Positions 17,517-26,221 of a stretch of 64,000 bases of DNA are shown one piece after another. Numbering within the stretch: position 1 is the first letter of the stretch; each line of letters begins with the position of its first letter. Under the pieces are notes generated by a model. It was given only the letters and a program-made list of their open reading frames with translations, was not told the origin of the DNA and did not search any database. Position numbers and translations under genes: made by a program. Location: assembly GCF_017875765.1 (NCBI RefSeq), contig NZ_JAGGNA010000001.1, positions 1,015,001 through 1,079,000 on the forward strand, given 5' to 3'. The DNA is from Flavobacterium sp. CG_23.5 (lineage in GTDB: Bacteria > Bacteroidota > Bacteroidia > Flavobacteriales > Flavobacteriaceae).

Positions 17517-18620
17517 TTAATTTACTAAAACTTCATTCAATACATTCAATATTTTTGTCCCGATAATTAGCCTTGTAGAAGTGGACAATAAAAATTCAGA
17601 ACCAGCTTTGACAAATCTTTCTTGCATTACTTTATCATGAATTAAAGCTTCTGATTTATTAGCAAAATCCATTGAATTTCCAACTTCTGCTAATAAACCT
17701 GTTTCATTATCAATTAATACCGTAGGAATACCACCAGCTCTGGAAGCGACAACCGGCACATTACAGGCGTAACTTTCGAGAATAACTCCTCCAGTTGCTT
17801 CATTATTTGACGTGAATAAAAACAAATCAAATTCCGGGAGACATCTGTTTATATCATTTCTAAAACCGGCAAATATAACTTCATTTTCTAGACCTTTTGA
17901 CTTTACATATTCTTTAATTTCTGGCTCCATAGAACCATCGCCAATCAAAAAATATTTTGCTTTCAATCCTCTTTTAAAAAGTTCTTCGGCAGTATTAACC
18001 CAAGTATAATGATCTTTTACTTTGCAAAATGCCGACACATTTCCTACTATTTTAAAATCTGAAGGGATATTAAATTCTTTGTGAAGATAACCTGTTTTTA
18101 CATTATGACTAAAATTAGCGGTATCAACTACACTTCCTATAATTGTTAATCTAGAATGGTCTTTAATGGATAATTTAAGAATTTCAACCACTGGTTCAGA
18201 AATACAAATAATCCTTTTTATGCCCTTATAATTGTATTTATATTTCCTGAAAAAGTTGGTTCCTACGTTTTTAATTAAAGTTCGAAACAACACTAAAGGG
18301 ATATCTAAACTAAAAAAAATAGAGGATAAAACTGCTATTGTATGTGATTTACTATTATGCAGTAGTATAGCATTAGCTTGAAACTCTATGGCAATTTGTT
18401 TGAATTTTTTAGCAAATTTAAGGTCATATTCTGATTTATAATCAAATCCTTGAACGCTTAAATTCCTTTCCGTGGCAATTTTGAATATTTCAGAATCATT
18501 CGGACAAACAATTAATTGACTTTCAGCAAAATTATTATCTCTAAACGATTCGCAAATGTCAATTATCATTTGTTCGTGACCTCTCCAAACTTTTGAAGCA
18601 GTAAAATGTATTAGTCTCAT
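17517..18620 (-). CDS. Family 4 glycosyltransferase
   Basis: This 367-residue GT-B protein has a C-domain with FKIVGNVSAFCKVKDHYTWV, FAGFRNDINRCLPEFDLFLF and the GT4 donor-binding motif TSNNEATGGVILESYACNVP, where glutamates sit at the expected spacing. The N-domain is more divergent (RLIHFTASKVWRGHEQMI). It heads a two-gene operon with the deacetylase. The sugar donor and acceptor are unknown. Confidence 0.88.
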   Translation of the reverse strand: MRLIHFTASKVWRGHEQMIIDICESFRDNNFAESQLIVCPNDSEIFKIATERNLSVQGFDYKSEYDLKFAKKFKQIAIEFQANAILLHNSKSHTIAVLSSIFFSLDIPLVLFRTLIKNVGTNFFRKYKYNYKGIKRIICISEPVVEILKLSIKDHSRLTIIGSVVDTANFSHNVKTGYLHKEFNIPSDFKIVGNVSAFCKVKDHYTWVNTAEELFKRGLKAKYFLIGDGSMEPEIKEYVKSKGLENEVIFAGFRNDINRCLPEFDLFLFTSNNEATGGVILESYACNVPVVASRAGGIPTVLIDNETGLLAEVGNSMDFANKSEALIHDKVMQERFVKAGSEFLLSTSTRLIIGTKILNVLNEVLVN

Positions 18621-18717
18621 TTGCTTTTTATTACCTTTTATTTTCGCTGTAAAAATACACTTTTAGGAATACAAAGCAACTTAAAAAGCACTTAAAAACC
18701 CAAGCTAAAACTGCTAT

Positions 18718-19674
18718 TTAATCCACATTAAAAACCACTGATATCCAATTACTTAACATGTATTTATTTAAAATTTCAAGTTTAATCTCATTGTAATCCG
18801 TTTCAAAAAAGGCAGTTGGTATTTCATAATTCGTTTCTGAAATAACCCAAATGTTATTTTTATCATAAAAATCATAATTTACAATATCATGATTGTTTGT
18901 GATTAATTTTCTTCGGTATCCCAAAGCTTCAAACACACGAAAACTCAAACCATATTGATTTTCCCTTTGAATATCAACCAAAATCTTACTTTTCGCTATT
19001 AATTTTTTCACTTCTTGTAATGATAAATAGTCCTCAATAATTTCTATATTGTGATGGTCGAATTTTTTGCTCTTTCTAACTATAAAATGGAAAGAAATAT
19101 TTTTGGCTTCTAAATAATTTGCGATTTTTTCTAAAAATAGAAACCTTTTATCGAAGGAAGAAATATTAAATACGGTTTGGCTAGGTTTTACTTCTAAAAT
19201 TTCATCGTCATATATATAATTGGGTAAAAACTGGAAATTATACTTCTCAACATCTTTCTTGTCATAGCTGTAAACGGTGTCAAAAAAATGCAATGTTTTT
19301 TTCTGTTCTTTATAATTTTCAATTCCGTCAAATAAATAACTAGTCATCTCGATAGAATTCTCTCTTAAACAAATCAGCGCTTCCTTTTGAAGTTTGTCTG
19401 GCCGAATAATCAATACTTGATCAAATATACCTTTGTCTTCTAATAATTTTTTAATGAAATTTGTTCTGTTTTTCTCTTTTAAGCCTTGGGACAAAAATAA
19501 TTTAGAAAAAAAATTATTAACTCTTGAAAAAATATTTTTATAAGAAAACGAAATGGAATCAATATTAACATAGGTCAAATCAACACTTTCCATCAAATTC
19601 AATTTTTCTACTATAAAATCAACATAGCCAAAAGAATGTGTACTTATGATTGCGATTTTTTTAATTTTTGTCAT
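18718..19674 (-). CDS. Glycosyltransferase-like protein, GT-B fold suspected
   Basis: This 318-residue protein begins KKIAIISTHSFGYVDFIVEKL, like the first strand of a GT-B enzyme. Later it has ILVDIQRENQYGLSFRVFEALGYRRKLIT, which resembles the nucleotide-sugar contact region (glutamate followed by Ala-Leu-Gly). No DxD motif is seen. Similar Bacteroidota proteins occur in LPS core clusters. The cluster position supports a glycan role, but the enzymatic activity is inferred only. Confidence 0.6.
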   Translation of the reverse strand: MTKIKKIAIISTHSFGYVDFIVEKLNLMESVDLTYVNIDSISFSYKNIFSRVNNFFSKLFLSQGLKEKNRTNFIKKLLEDKGIFDQVLIIRPDKLQKEALICLRENSIEMTSYLFDGIENYKEQKKTLHFFDTVYSYDKKDVEKYNFQFLPNYIYDDEILEVKPSQTVFNISSFDKRFLFLEKIANYLEAKNISFHFIVRKSKKFDHHNIEIIEDYLSLQEVKKLIAKSKILVDIQRENQYGLSFRVFEALGYRRKLITNNHDIVNYDFYDKNNIWVISETNYEIPTAFFETDYNEIKLEILNKYMLSNWISVVFNVD

Positions 19675-19704
19675 ATTTAAATCATTTGCTTAAGTTATTT
19701 GTCA

Positions 19705-19712
19705 CAAAAATA
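19705..19712 (-). promoter_or_regulatory. -7 box of the glycosyltransferase-like gene
   Basis: Minus-strand TATTTTTG matches TAnnTTTG, 30 bases before the start codon. Confidence 0.45.
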
Positions 19713-19807
19713 GAATCTTAATTAATATTAGGAGTAAACATCTAATCTTTTTTAAATTCATTTTCCACTGTTAGATTCTTTTTTCTAAACATTAAATAAA
19801 AAACATA

Positions 19808-19815
19808 TAATTTTG
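19808..19815 (+). promoter_or_regulatory. -7 box of the GT2 gene at 19855
   Basis: TAATTTTG matches TAnnTTTG and ends 39 bases before the ATG. Confidence 0.45.
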
Positions 19816-19854
19816 CAAAACACCAAAAACATAAATTAAAACCAAAAATAATAA

Positions 19855-20715
19855 ATGAAAATTGCAGCATGTGTCGTATTATACCATCCTAAAAAAAAGG
19901 ACTTAAATAACATATTGAGTTATTTACCTTTGGTCGATAAATTGTATATCTATGATAATTCTGAAAACATAAAAACAAATATTCCTTTTGAAGATCATGA
20001 TAAAATCATTTATATTTCTGACTCTGAAAACAAAGGATTATCGTTCCAATTAAATCAAGCTTGCATCTTAGCTATTGCTGATGGCTTTGAATTTCTATTG
20101 ACAATGGATCAGGATTCTTACTTTCTGAATGAAAACTTAATCCAATATTTTGATGATATTAAAAATTATTCCAATAACGACAAAGTTGGTATTTTTGGTT
20201 TAGAATATAGTAGCGATTCTAAAATTGCTATTCCAAAAAATATTTTCCATAAAGAAGTTGAATTCTTAATAACTTCAGGTTCAGTACTAAATTTAAGTAA
20301 TTATAAAAAGATAGGAGGATTTGATGAAAATCTATTTATTGATGGCGTTGATTATGATTTTTGTTTTGCCACATTAAAAATGGGTTTTAAATGCATTCTT
20401 TTTAAGAATAATTTTTTCAATCATTCAATTGGTGAAAAAACAAAAAACGCTTCCATAAAAACGCTCTATTTAATTAAGAAAGAGAAGCAATTACATTCTC
20501 CTATAAGAATATATTATATAACAAGAAACTTGTTATATTTAGAAAAAAAATATGCTGCGTTGTTTCCTGAATTAATCCTAAAAATGAAAAAACGCTATTC
20601 AAGCCAAATAAATTCAAATTTGTTGTATTCAAAAAATCCATTTGCTCTTTATAAATTTATATTTAAGGCCAAGAGTGATTTTAAAAACAACAAAATGGGA
20701 AAAATTGAATCCTGA
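19855..20715 (+). CDS. Family 2 glycosyltransferase, rhamnosyltransferase-like
   Basis: This 286-residue protein has GT2 hallmarks: KIAACVVLYHPKKKDLNNIL, KLYIYDNSEN, FLLTMDQDSYF as the DxD-type metal site, and GGFDENLFIDGVDYDFCF as the acceptor-side loop. This pattern is typical of rhamnosyltransferases of O-antigen and surface polysaccharide synthesis. It closes the glycan cluster and is divergent from the preceding gene. The actual sugar is unknown. Confidence 0.87.
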   Translation: MKIAACVVLYHPKKKDLNNILSYLPLVDKLYIYDNSENIKTNIPFEDHDKIIYISDSENKGLSFQLNQACILAIADGFEFLLTMDQDSYFLNENLIQYFDDIKNYSNNDKVGIFGLEYSSDSKIAIPKNIFHKEVEFLITSGSVLNLSNYKKIGGFDENLFIDGVDYDFCFATLKMGFKCILFKNNFFNHSIGEKTKNASIKTLYLIKKEKQLHSPIRIYYITRNLLYLEKKYAALFPELILKMKKRYSSQINSNLLYSKNPFALYKFIFKAKSDFKNNKMGKIES

Positions 20716-20857
20716 TTCATTTGTAAAAATAAAATTTAAAAGAAATCTAAACTCTTTTTAATATTTAAATGATTTAAATTTTCTATAAAATCAAGCAAAC
20801 CTTTGAAATTACCTCAAATTATTTTTAAATATCTTTACACCAATAAACCTAAAAAAA

Positions 20858-21424
20858 ATGGACATCAATCAAGAGGTACATAATGCATTCGAAATTATAC
20901 AACAAGGCGGCATCATCCTTTATCCTACGGACACCGTTTGGGGAATTGGCTGTGATGCTACAAACCCAGAAGCAGTTGCCAAAATCTACAAACTCAAGAA
21001 AAGAGCTGAAACACAAAGCATGATTGTTTTAATGAATGGTGAAAAAATGATGTACAACGTTTTCAAGGATATCCCTGAAGTAGCGTGGCAGATCATGGAT
21101 TTATCCGAAAATCCAACTACATTAGTTCTCGACAAACCAAGAAATGTGGCACCAAATCTAATTGCTACAGATAACACATTGGGCATCAGAATCGTAAAAG
21201 AGCCTTTCTGTTTTAAATTATTGGAAAAGTTGAAAAAACCATTAGTTTCAACATCGGCGAATATATCAGGACAACCAACTCCAAAAAGTTTCAAAGAAAT
21301 TAGCCCCGAAATTATAAAAGGCGTGGACTATGTTGTAAATTTGCATCGCGAAAAAATAGCAGGAAAACCGTCTACAATTATAAAATTGAGTGCTGATAGT
21401 CAGGTTAAAATTATTCGAAAATAA
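20858..21424 (+). CDS. tsaC: L-threonylcarbamoyladenylate synthase (Sua5/YrdC family)
   Basis: This 188-residue single-domain YrdC protein has GGIILYPTDTVWGIGCDATN near the N-terminus, KLKKRAETQSMIVLM, TSANISGQPTP and the C-terminal KPSTIIKL. It makes threonylcarbamoyl-AMP from threonine, bicarbonate and ATP for the t6A37 modification of tRNA. It lacks the Sua5 C-terminal domain, so TsaC is the better name. It is followed by a palindromic repeat and then the CCA enzyme, another tRNA gene. Confidence 0.92.
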   Translation: MDINQEVHNAFEIIQQGGIILYPTDTVWGIGCDATNPEAVAKIYKLKKRAETQSMIVLMNGEKMMYNVFKDIPEVAWQIMDLSENPTTLVLDKPRNVAPNLIATDNTLGIRIVKEPFCFKLLEKLKKPLVSTSANISGQPTPKSFKEISPEIIKGVDYVVNLHREKIAGKPSTIIKLSADSQVKIIRK

Positions 21425-21439
21425 AGTTTATCACTATCG

Positions 21440-21513
21440 TTTGTCATTCCCAGGAACGAGGAATCTCAATGCTAGAGCAACTAAAGAGATTCCTCGTTTC
21501 TCGGAATGACAAA
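21440..21513. repeat. Dispersed palindromic repeat between tsaC and cca
   Basis: The arms 21440-21467 and 21486-21513 are 28 bases each and match at 26 positions as an inverted repeat (core GTCATTCC..AACGAGGAATCTC), with an 18-base loop. This belongs to the GTCATTSC..CGAGGAATC type of repeat common in Bacteroidota genomes. A related copy lies inside the kinase gene at 29146-29170. It could also act as a terminator or mRNA stabiliser. Confidence 0.8.
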
Positions 21514-21527
21514 ATGGAACTAAAATA

Positions 21528-22949
21528 ATGAAATACAAACAAGCCTTAAACAATAAAATATTCGAAGTCATTTCTCAAGCTTCCCAAGAACTTAACATAA
21601 AAAGTTATGTAATTGGCGGTTTCGTCAGGGATTTGATTTTAAAAAGAGACTTCAAAAAAGATATCGATATTGTTGCTGTGGGCAGCGGAATAGAATTAGC
21701 TTTAAAAGTTTCTCAATTACTTCCAAAAAAACCAAAAGTACAAGTTTTCAAAACGTATGGCACCGCCATGTTGCGTTTTGAAGATACGGAAATCGAGTTT
21801 GTAGGCGCCAGAAAAGAATCGTATCACTTTGAAAGCAGGAATCCAGTTGTAGAAAACGGAACGCTTGAAGACGATCAAAACCGACGTGATTTTACGATAA
21901 ATGCATTAGCCTTATCATTGAATGCTGAAAATTTCGGAGAATTATCGGATCCTTTTAATGGTTTAGTTGATTTAGAAAATAAAATAATAAAAACTCCCTT
22001 AGACCCAGATATTACTTTTTCAGATGATCCTTTGCGTATGCTGAGAGGTATTCGTTTTGCGAATCAATTGGGATTTGAAATCGATGAAGCTTCTTTGGAA
22101 TCAATCGAAAAAAACAAGGAAAGAATTAAAATTATTTCAGGAGAGCGCATCGTTGATGAGCTTAATAAAATTCTTTCGACTGATAAACCTTCTATTGGCT
22201 TTTTGTTATTATTCAAAACTGGACTTTTAGATATCATTCTTCCGGAATTGACTGCTTTAAATCAGGTAGAAGAAATTGAAGGCCATACCCACAAAAATAA
22301 TTTTTATCATACACTGGAAGTTGTTGATAATATATGCCCCAATACAGACGATGTATGGCTGCGATGGGCCGCTTTATTACATGATATCGGCAAAGCACCA
22401 ACCAAACGTTTTAACAAAAAACAAGGTTGGACATTTCATGGACACGAATTTTTAGGTGGGAAAATGGCGAAAAAAATCTTCGAACGTTTACACATGCCTT
22501 TGAACCAAAAGATGAAGTTTGTACAAAAAATGGTCATGATGAGTTCACGACCTATTGTTTTGTCACAAGACACCGTTACTGATTCGGCAGTTCGCCGATT
22601 AGTTTTCGATGCGGGTGAAGATGTGGAAAATCTAATGACTTTATGTGAAGCGGATATCACCACCAAAAACGCAAGTAAATTCAAAAAATACCACAACAAT
22701 TTTGAAATTGTTCGAAAGAAAATTGTGGAAGTAGAGGAACGCGACCATGTTCGGAATTTCCAGCCTCCTATTTCAGGAGAAGAAATTATGGAAATCTTCA
22801 ATTTACAGCCATCTAAAGAAATTGGAATGCTTAAAGAAGCCATAAAAGAAGCCATTCTGGAAGGGGAAATCCCGAACGAATATCAAGCTGCCTATGGACT
22901 TATGTTAAAAAGAGCCGAAAAATTAGGCTTAAAAATTAACGCTTGTTGA
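21528..22949 (+). CDS. cca: CCA tRNA nucleotidyltransferase with HD domain
   Basis: This 473-residue protein has the class II nucleotidyltransferase head ([14 protein letters not shown], then [14 protein letters not shown] with the catalytic aspartates) and the [12 protein letters not shown] region of CCA/polyA polymerases. A C-terminal HD domain follows ([19 protein letters not shown]). It adds or repairs the 3' CCA of tRNA; the HD part may give phosphohydrolase activity. PolyA polymerase is an alternative label, but this type serves as the CCA enzyme in Bacteroidota. Confidence 0.9.
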   Translation: MKYKQALNNKIFEVISQASQELNIKSYVIGGFVRDLILKRDFKKDIDIVAVGSGIELALKVSQLLPKKPKVQVFKTYGTAMLRFEDTEIEFVGARKESYHFESRNPVVENGTLEDDQNRRDFTINALALSLNAENFGELSDPFNGLVDLENKIIKTPLDPDITFSDDPLRMLRGIRFANQLGFEIDEASLESIEKNKERIKIISGERIVDELNKILSTDKPSIGFLLLFKTGLLDIILPELTALNQVEEIEGHTHKNNFYHTLEVVDNICPNTDDVWLRWAALLHDIGKAPTKRFNKKQGWTFHGHEFLGGKMAKKIFERLHMPLNQKMKFVQKMVMMSSRPIVLSQDTVTDSAVRRLVFDAGEDVENLMTLCEADITTKNASKFKKYHNNFEIVRKKIVEVEERDHVRNFQPPISGEEIMEIFNLQPSKEIGMLKEAIKEAILEGEIPNEYQAAYGLMLKRAEKLGLKINAC

Positions 22950-22973
22950 ATTAAAATTTAACTTTTTTTAAAA

Positions 22974-22981
22974 TAACTTTG
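22974..22981 (+). promoter_or_regulatory. -7 box of ctaA
   Basis: TAACTTTG matches TAnnTTTG and lies 59 bases before the ctaA ATG. Confidence 0.55.
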
Positions 22982-23039
22982 TGCTAATTATTTCTTTAAA
23001 AAGAAATACATAATCCTACTAAAAAATTAGTTTCATAAC

Positions 23040-24062
23040 ATGAAAAAAGGGAATAAATCGGTTATTGTTTGGTTGTTATCGGGTTGTATTTTAATTTTTA
23101 TAATGGTTGTCGTAGGCGGAATTACACGATTAACTAATTCTGGTCTTTCCATGACCGACTGGCATTTAATCACGGATACTTTACCGCCTCTTTCTGAGGC
23201 AAAATGGCAGGAAGCTTTCGAACAATACAAGCAATTTCCTGAATACCAGAAAATCAATATTCACAATGATTTTACATTAGCTGATTATAAATTCATCTAT
23301 TTCTGGGAATGGTTTCACCGTTTTATAGGACGTGCCATCGGAATGGTTTTTATTATTCCTTTTATCTATTTTCTAATCAGAAAAAAATTAGATAAAAGCA
23401 CTATTAAAAAAAGTATAATTCTTTTAGGATTAGGTGGATTACAAGGTTTTTTTGGATGGTTTATGGTACGAAGCGGATTGATTAACGATCCAGATGTAAG
23501 CCATTTTAGATTGGCGCTTCATCTTACAACAGCCTTTATCACTTTTGCATATACGTTTTGGGTAGCATTGGATTTAATTTATCCTGAAAAGAAAAACATA
23601 GAGAAATCCTTGCGCACCATTGCCCGTGTCGCTCTAGTTTTCTTATTGTTGCAAATTATTTATGGAGGATTTGTTGCGGGCTTAAACGCCGGTTTAATCC
23701 ACAATCATTGGCCATTGATGAGTGACGGTCAATTTATTCACGACAGTGTTTTCTTAGAACAAAAAAATGTATTTTTGAGTTTTACGGAAGGTAAAAGCGG
23801 CGTACAATTTGTACACAGAACTCTTGCGTATTTTGTCGTTGGGATAATTGTTTTACTATATTTCAAAAGCAAAAATTTCACTTTAGATAAAAGGCAAACA
23901 AACGGAATAAAATCACTTCTACTATTGGTTTTTGTTCAGTTTGGATTAGGGGTACTAACCCTATTGTATGGAGTTCCACTGTGGTTAGGATTAACGCATC
24001 AGGTAAGTGCATTTTTCTTGCTTACAGCTATGACTTATACTTTGCATCGATTATCCAAATAA
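23040..24062 (+). CDS. ctaA: Heme A synthase (COX15/CtaA)
   Basis: This 340-residue inner membrane protein with about eight helices has family motifs: VVVGGITRLTNSGLSMTDW near the N-terminus, then YFWEWFHRFIGRAIG, LHLTTAFITFAY, FVHRTLAYFVVG and LGLTHQVSAFFLL. The conserved histidines in these helices bind heme. It converts heme O to heme A for aa3-type cytochrome oxidase. The length fits the longer COX15 type of Bacteroidota and mitochondria. Confidence 0.96.
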   Translation: MKKGNKSVIVWLLSGCILIFIMVVVGGITRLTNSGLSMTDWHLITDTLPPLSEAKWQEAFEQYKQFPEYQKINIHNDFTLADYKFIYFWEWFHRFIGRAIGMVFIIPFIYFLIRKKLDKSTIKKSIILLGLGGLQGFFGWFMVRSGLINDPDVSHFRLALHLTTAFITFAYTFWVALDLIYPEKKNIEKSLRTIARVALVFLLLQIIYGGFVAGLNAGLIHNHWPLMSDGQFIHDSVFLEQKNVFLSFTEGKSGVQFVHRTLAYFVVGIIVLLYFKSKNFTLDKRQTNGIKSLLLLVFVQFGLGVLTLLYGVPLWLGLTHQVSAFFLLTAMTYTLHRLSK

Positions 24063-24118
24063 TTTTCATACCTTTTATATCTGACTATATTGTCGTATTT
24101 CTTTGTTCATCAACTTAA

Positions 24119-24892
24119 ATGTCTAAACTTGCAGCTCAAGATAAATTTCTTGATTTATCCGATTACGGAAGACCAATTGGAACATTCTTTGCCACTCAAT
24201 TAAAAAATACGCGGTTTACTCCCATTCACGTGACGCTCCTTTTTGGAGTTTCCGGTCTGATTGCAATTTACTGCATTCTGGAAAATCATTATTTTTTAGC
24301 GGCTTTTTTTATCATTCTAAAATCGATTATCGATGCCGCTGACGGCGAATTGGCACGGATAAAAAACACACCTTCTTACACCGGAAGATATCTCGATAGT
24401 GTGTTTGACATCATCCTTAATTTTTTATTTTTAATGTCCATTTGTTATGTTTCCAATACCTCTTTTTGGTTAACGGTGATTGCTTTTTTTTGTATTCAAT
24501 TGCAAGGAACATTATACAATTACTATTATGTGATTTTGAGAAACAAATCGGTGGGTGGAGATACAACAAGTAAAATTTTTGAATATAAATCTCCTAGAGC
24601 ATTACCAGGCGAAAGTCAAAAATCAGTTGATATTTTGTTCCAAATTTACACTATAGTTTACGGCGTTTTTGACAAGATTATTCACACCTGGGACAAGGAT
24701 GCTTACAAGGTAAAAACTTTTCCAAATTGGTTTATGACGCTAGTTAGTGTTTATGGTTTAGGCTTTCAATTACTGATTATTGCCATCATGTTACCTATGA
24801 ATTTAATCGACTACATCGTCCCGTTTTTTATCGGTTATACTTTGTTTGTTTTTGTTTTAATTGGAATAAGAAAAGCACTTTTCAAGGTATAA
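24119..24892 (+). CDS. CDP-alcohol phosphatidyltransferase family protein
   Basis: This 257-residue membrane protein has a complete CDP-alcohol phosphotransferase motif, D-G-x2-A-R-x8-G-x3-D-x3-D, in DGELARIKN..GRYLDSVFD (about residues 76-98). These aspartates bind the metals that activate CDP-activated head-group transfer. About six hydrophobic segments surround it. It makes a phospholipid or related lipid in the inner membrane. The alcohol acceptor (inositol-, glycerol- or serine-like) cannot be decided. Confidence 0.9.
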   Translation: MSKLAAQDKFLDLSDYGRPIGTFFATQLKNTRFTPIHVTLLFGVSGLIAIYCILENHYFLAAFFIILKSIIDAADGELARIKNTPSYTGRYLDSVFDIILNFLFLMSICYVSNTSFWLTVIAFFCIQLQGTLYNYYYVILRNKSVGGDTTSKIFEYKSPRALPGESQKSVDILFQIYTIVYGVFDKIIHTWDKDAYKVKTFPNWFMTLVSVYGLGFQLLIIAIMLPMNLIDYIVPFFIGYTLFVFVLIGIRKALFKV

Positions 24893-25109
24893 AACCACTA
24901 TAGAAATAATCTATACACAACATTCAATTATTTAAAAACTAATTATTTACGTAACATCATATTCTTTTTTAGTTTAATACTAATTTCACTTGAATCCATT
25001 ATCGGCAACTATGAATTATACAACAATTCAGTCTAATTATATAACACTTTTTTAGCTTTAAATTCTCAACTTTGTTAAACAATAAGTAACAATTTAAAAC
25101 TATAACATT

Positions 25110-25292
25110 ATGCCGAATTCAACAGAGATTAAAGGAAATTATAATGAGTTAAAAGGTAAGCTTAAACAAAAATTTGCTGAGCTAACAGATGACGATGTAT
25201 TATTTGAAGAAGGAAAAGAAGATGAAACTTGGGGTAAATTACAACAGAAATTAGGTAAAACTGAAAAAGAGATTAAATCATTATTTGAATAA
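25110..25292 (+). CDS. CsbD family stress protein
   Basis: This 60-residue hydrophilic protein begins with the CsbD pattern ([20 protein letters not shown]) and ends with [12 protein letters not shown]. CsbD-like proteins are small, helical and induced by general stress in many bacteria; the molecular role is unknown. The 217-base gap upstream is AT-rich with no exact -7 match (CAACTTTG at 25067-25074 is the nearest). A long inverted repeat follows the stop. Confidence 0.85.
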   Translation: MPNSTEIKGNYNELKGKLKQKFAELTDDDVLFEEGKEDETWGKLQQKLGKTEKEIKSLFE

Positions 25293-25313
25293 TTTCAACG
25301 TTATAATAGTACT

Positions 25314-25385
25314 AAAACTGTTTCATTGTCAACTATCAAAATTTCCTTTTTTAAGGGCTTCTAGATATAACATTGAAACAGTTTT
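25314..25385. terminator. Long-loop hairpin between csbD and the LytTR regulator gene
   Basis: AAAACTGTTTCA (25314-25325) and TGAAACAGTTTT (25374-25385) form a perfect 12-base stem flanking a 48-base loop, with T-runs after it. It lies between converging genes and could stop transcription from either side. The loop is unusually long for a terminator. Confidence 0.55.
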
Positions 25386-25398
25386 TTTATGTAAATAA

Positions 25399-26169
25399 TT
25401 AACCAATCCAGGTTCTAAAATCAGATACTTTTTCTCTGCTTACAATAACCTCATCCTCTTTATAAGATGGCAAAATCACCTTCAAACGAGAGTTACTGTA
25501 AACGACAATTTCTTTGATTGCTTTCAATGGAATTATAAATTTTCTGCTTACACGAAAGAAATCAGCAGGATCCAATTCCTGTTCTAAAAATTCCAGAGTA
25601 GTTTCGATTAAATAATTTCTATTGTCGAAAGTATGAATGTATGTTCCTTTATTTTCACTAAAAAAACACTCAATTTCATCGGTAGCTATCACTTTTAGAT
25701 GTTGTCCTATTTTTACGGTAAACCTTTTTTTGTAATTTTTATCAAATGGATTAGAAAGCATTTTTTTGATTTGCTCAAAGTCGAGTTGCAACGATTCTTG
25801 TTTTGGCAAACGCGCCTTAAATTTGGAAACCGCAATCTCTAAATCATCTTCATCAATAGGTTTTAAAAGATAATCAATGCTATTCAATTTAAATGCTCGC
25901 AACGCATATTCATCATAAGCGGTCGTGAAAATTATAGCGCTTTTTATGGCACGCTGCTCGGAGACGAAATGTTCGAATATTTCAAATGATAAACCATCGG
26001 ATAATTGAATATCTAGAAAGATCAAATCAGGTTGTTCGTTTTTAGCAAACCACTCAATTGATTCTTCCACGGAATGTAGCATCACTCCCACTTCGATATT
26101 TAATTTTTCGAGTTTTCTTTGCAGCAATCTAGCAGCAGGTTTTTCGTCTTCAATAATTATTGTGGTCAT
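25399..26169 (-). CDS. LytTR family response regulator
   Basis: This 256-residue protein has an N-terminal receiver domain (phospho-acceptor D53 in LIFLDIQ, the conserved FTTAYDEYAL and K103 in YLLKPI) and a C-terminal LytTR DNA-binding domain (about 148-250, including VKIGQHLKVIATDEIECFF and FFRVSRKFII). It is the likely partner of the LytS-type kinase encoded upstream on the same strand. Candidate binding sites with LytTR geometry lie at 30671-30700 and 33541-33570. An ArnT-like gene separates it from the 2TM genes. Confidence 0.95.
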   Translation of the reverse strand: MTTIIIEDEKPAARLLQRKLEKLNIEVGVMLHSVEESIEWFAKNEQPDLIFLDIQLSDGLSFEIFEHFVSEQRAIKSAIIFTTAYDEYALRAFKLNSIDYLLKPIDEDDLEIAVSKFKARLPKQESLQLDFEQIKKMLSNPFDKNYKKRFTVKIGQHLKVIATDEIECFFSENKGTYIHTFDNRNYLIETTLEFLEQELDPADFFRVSRKFIIPLKAIKEIVVYSNSRLKVILPSYKEDEVIVSREKVSDFRTWIG

Positions 26170-26221
26170 GGTTTAATTTAAAGTTAAAACTTTTGGTTTT
26201 GGAAAATCTCAATTTAATTCG

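Noticed and set aside
25023..25031. ACAATTCAG upstream of csbD, identical to a LytTR-type half-site
   Set aside because: No partner repeat lies 12 bases away on either side and the distance to the nearest -7-like sequence differs from the two good sites, so it is probably chance in AT-rich DNA.
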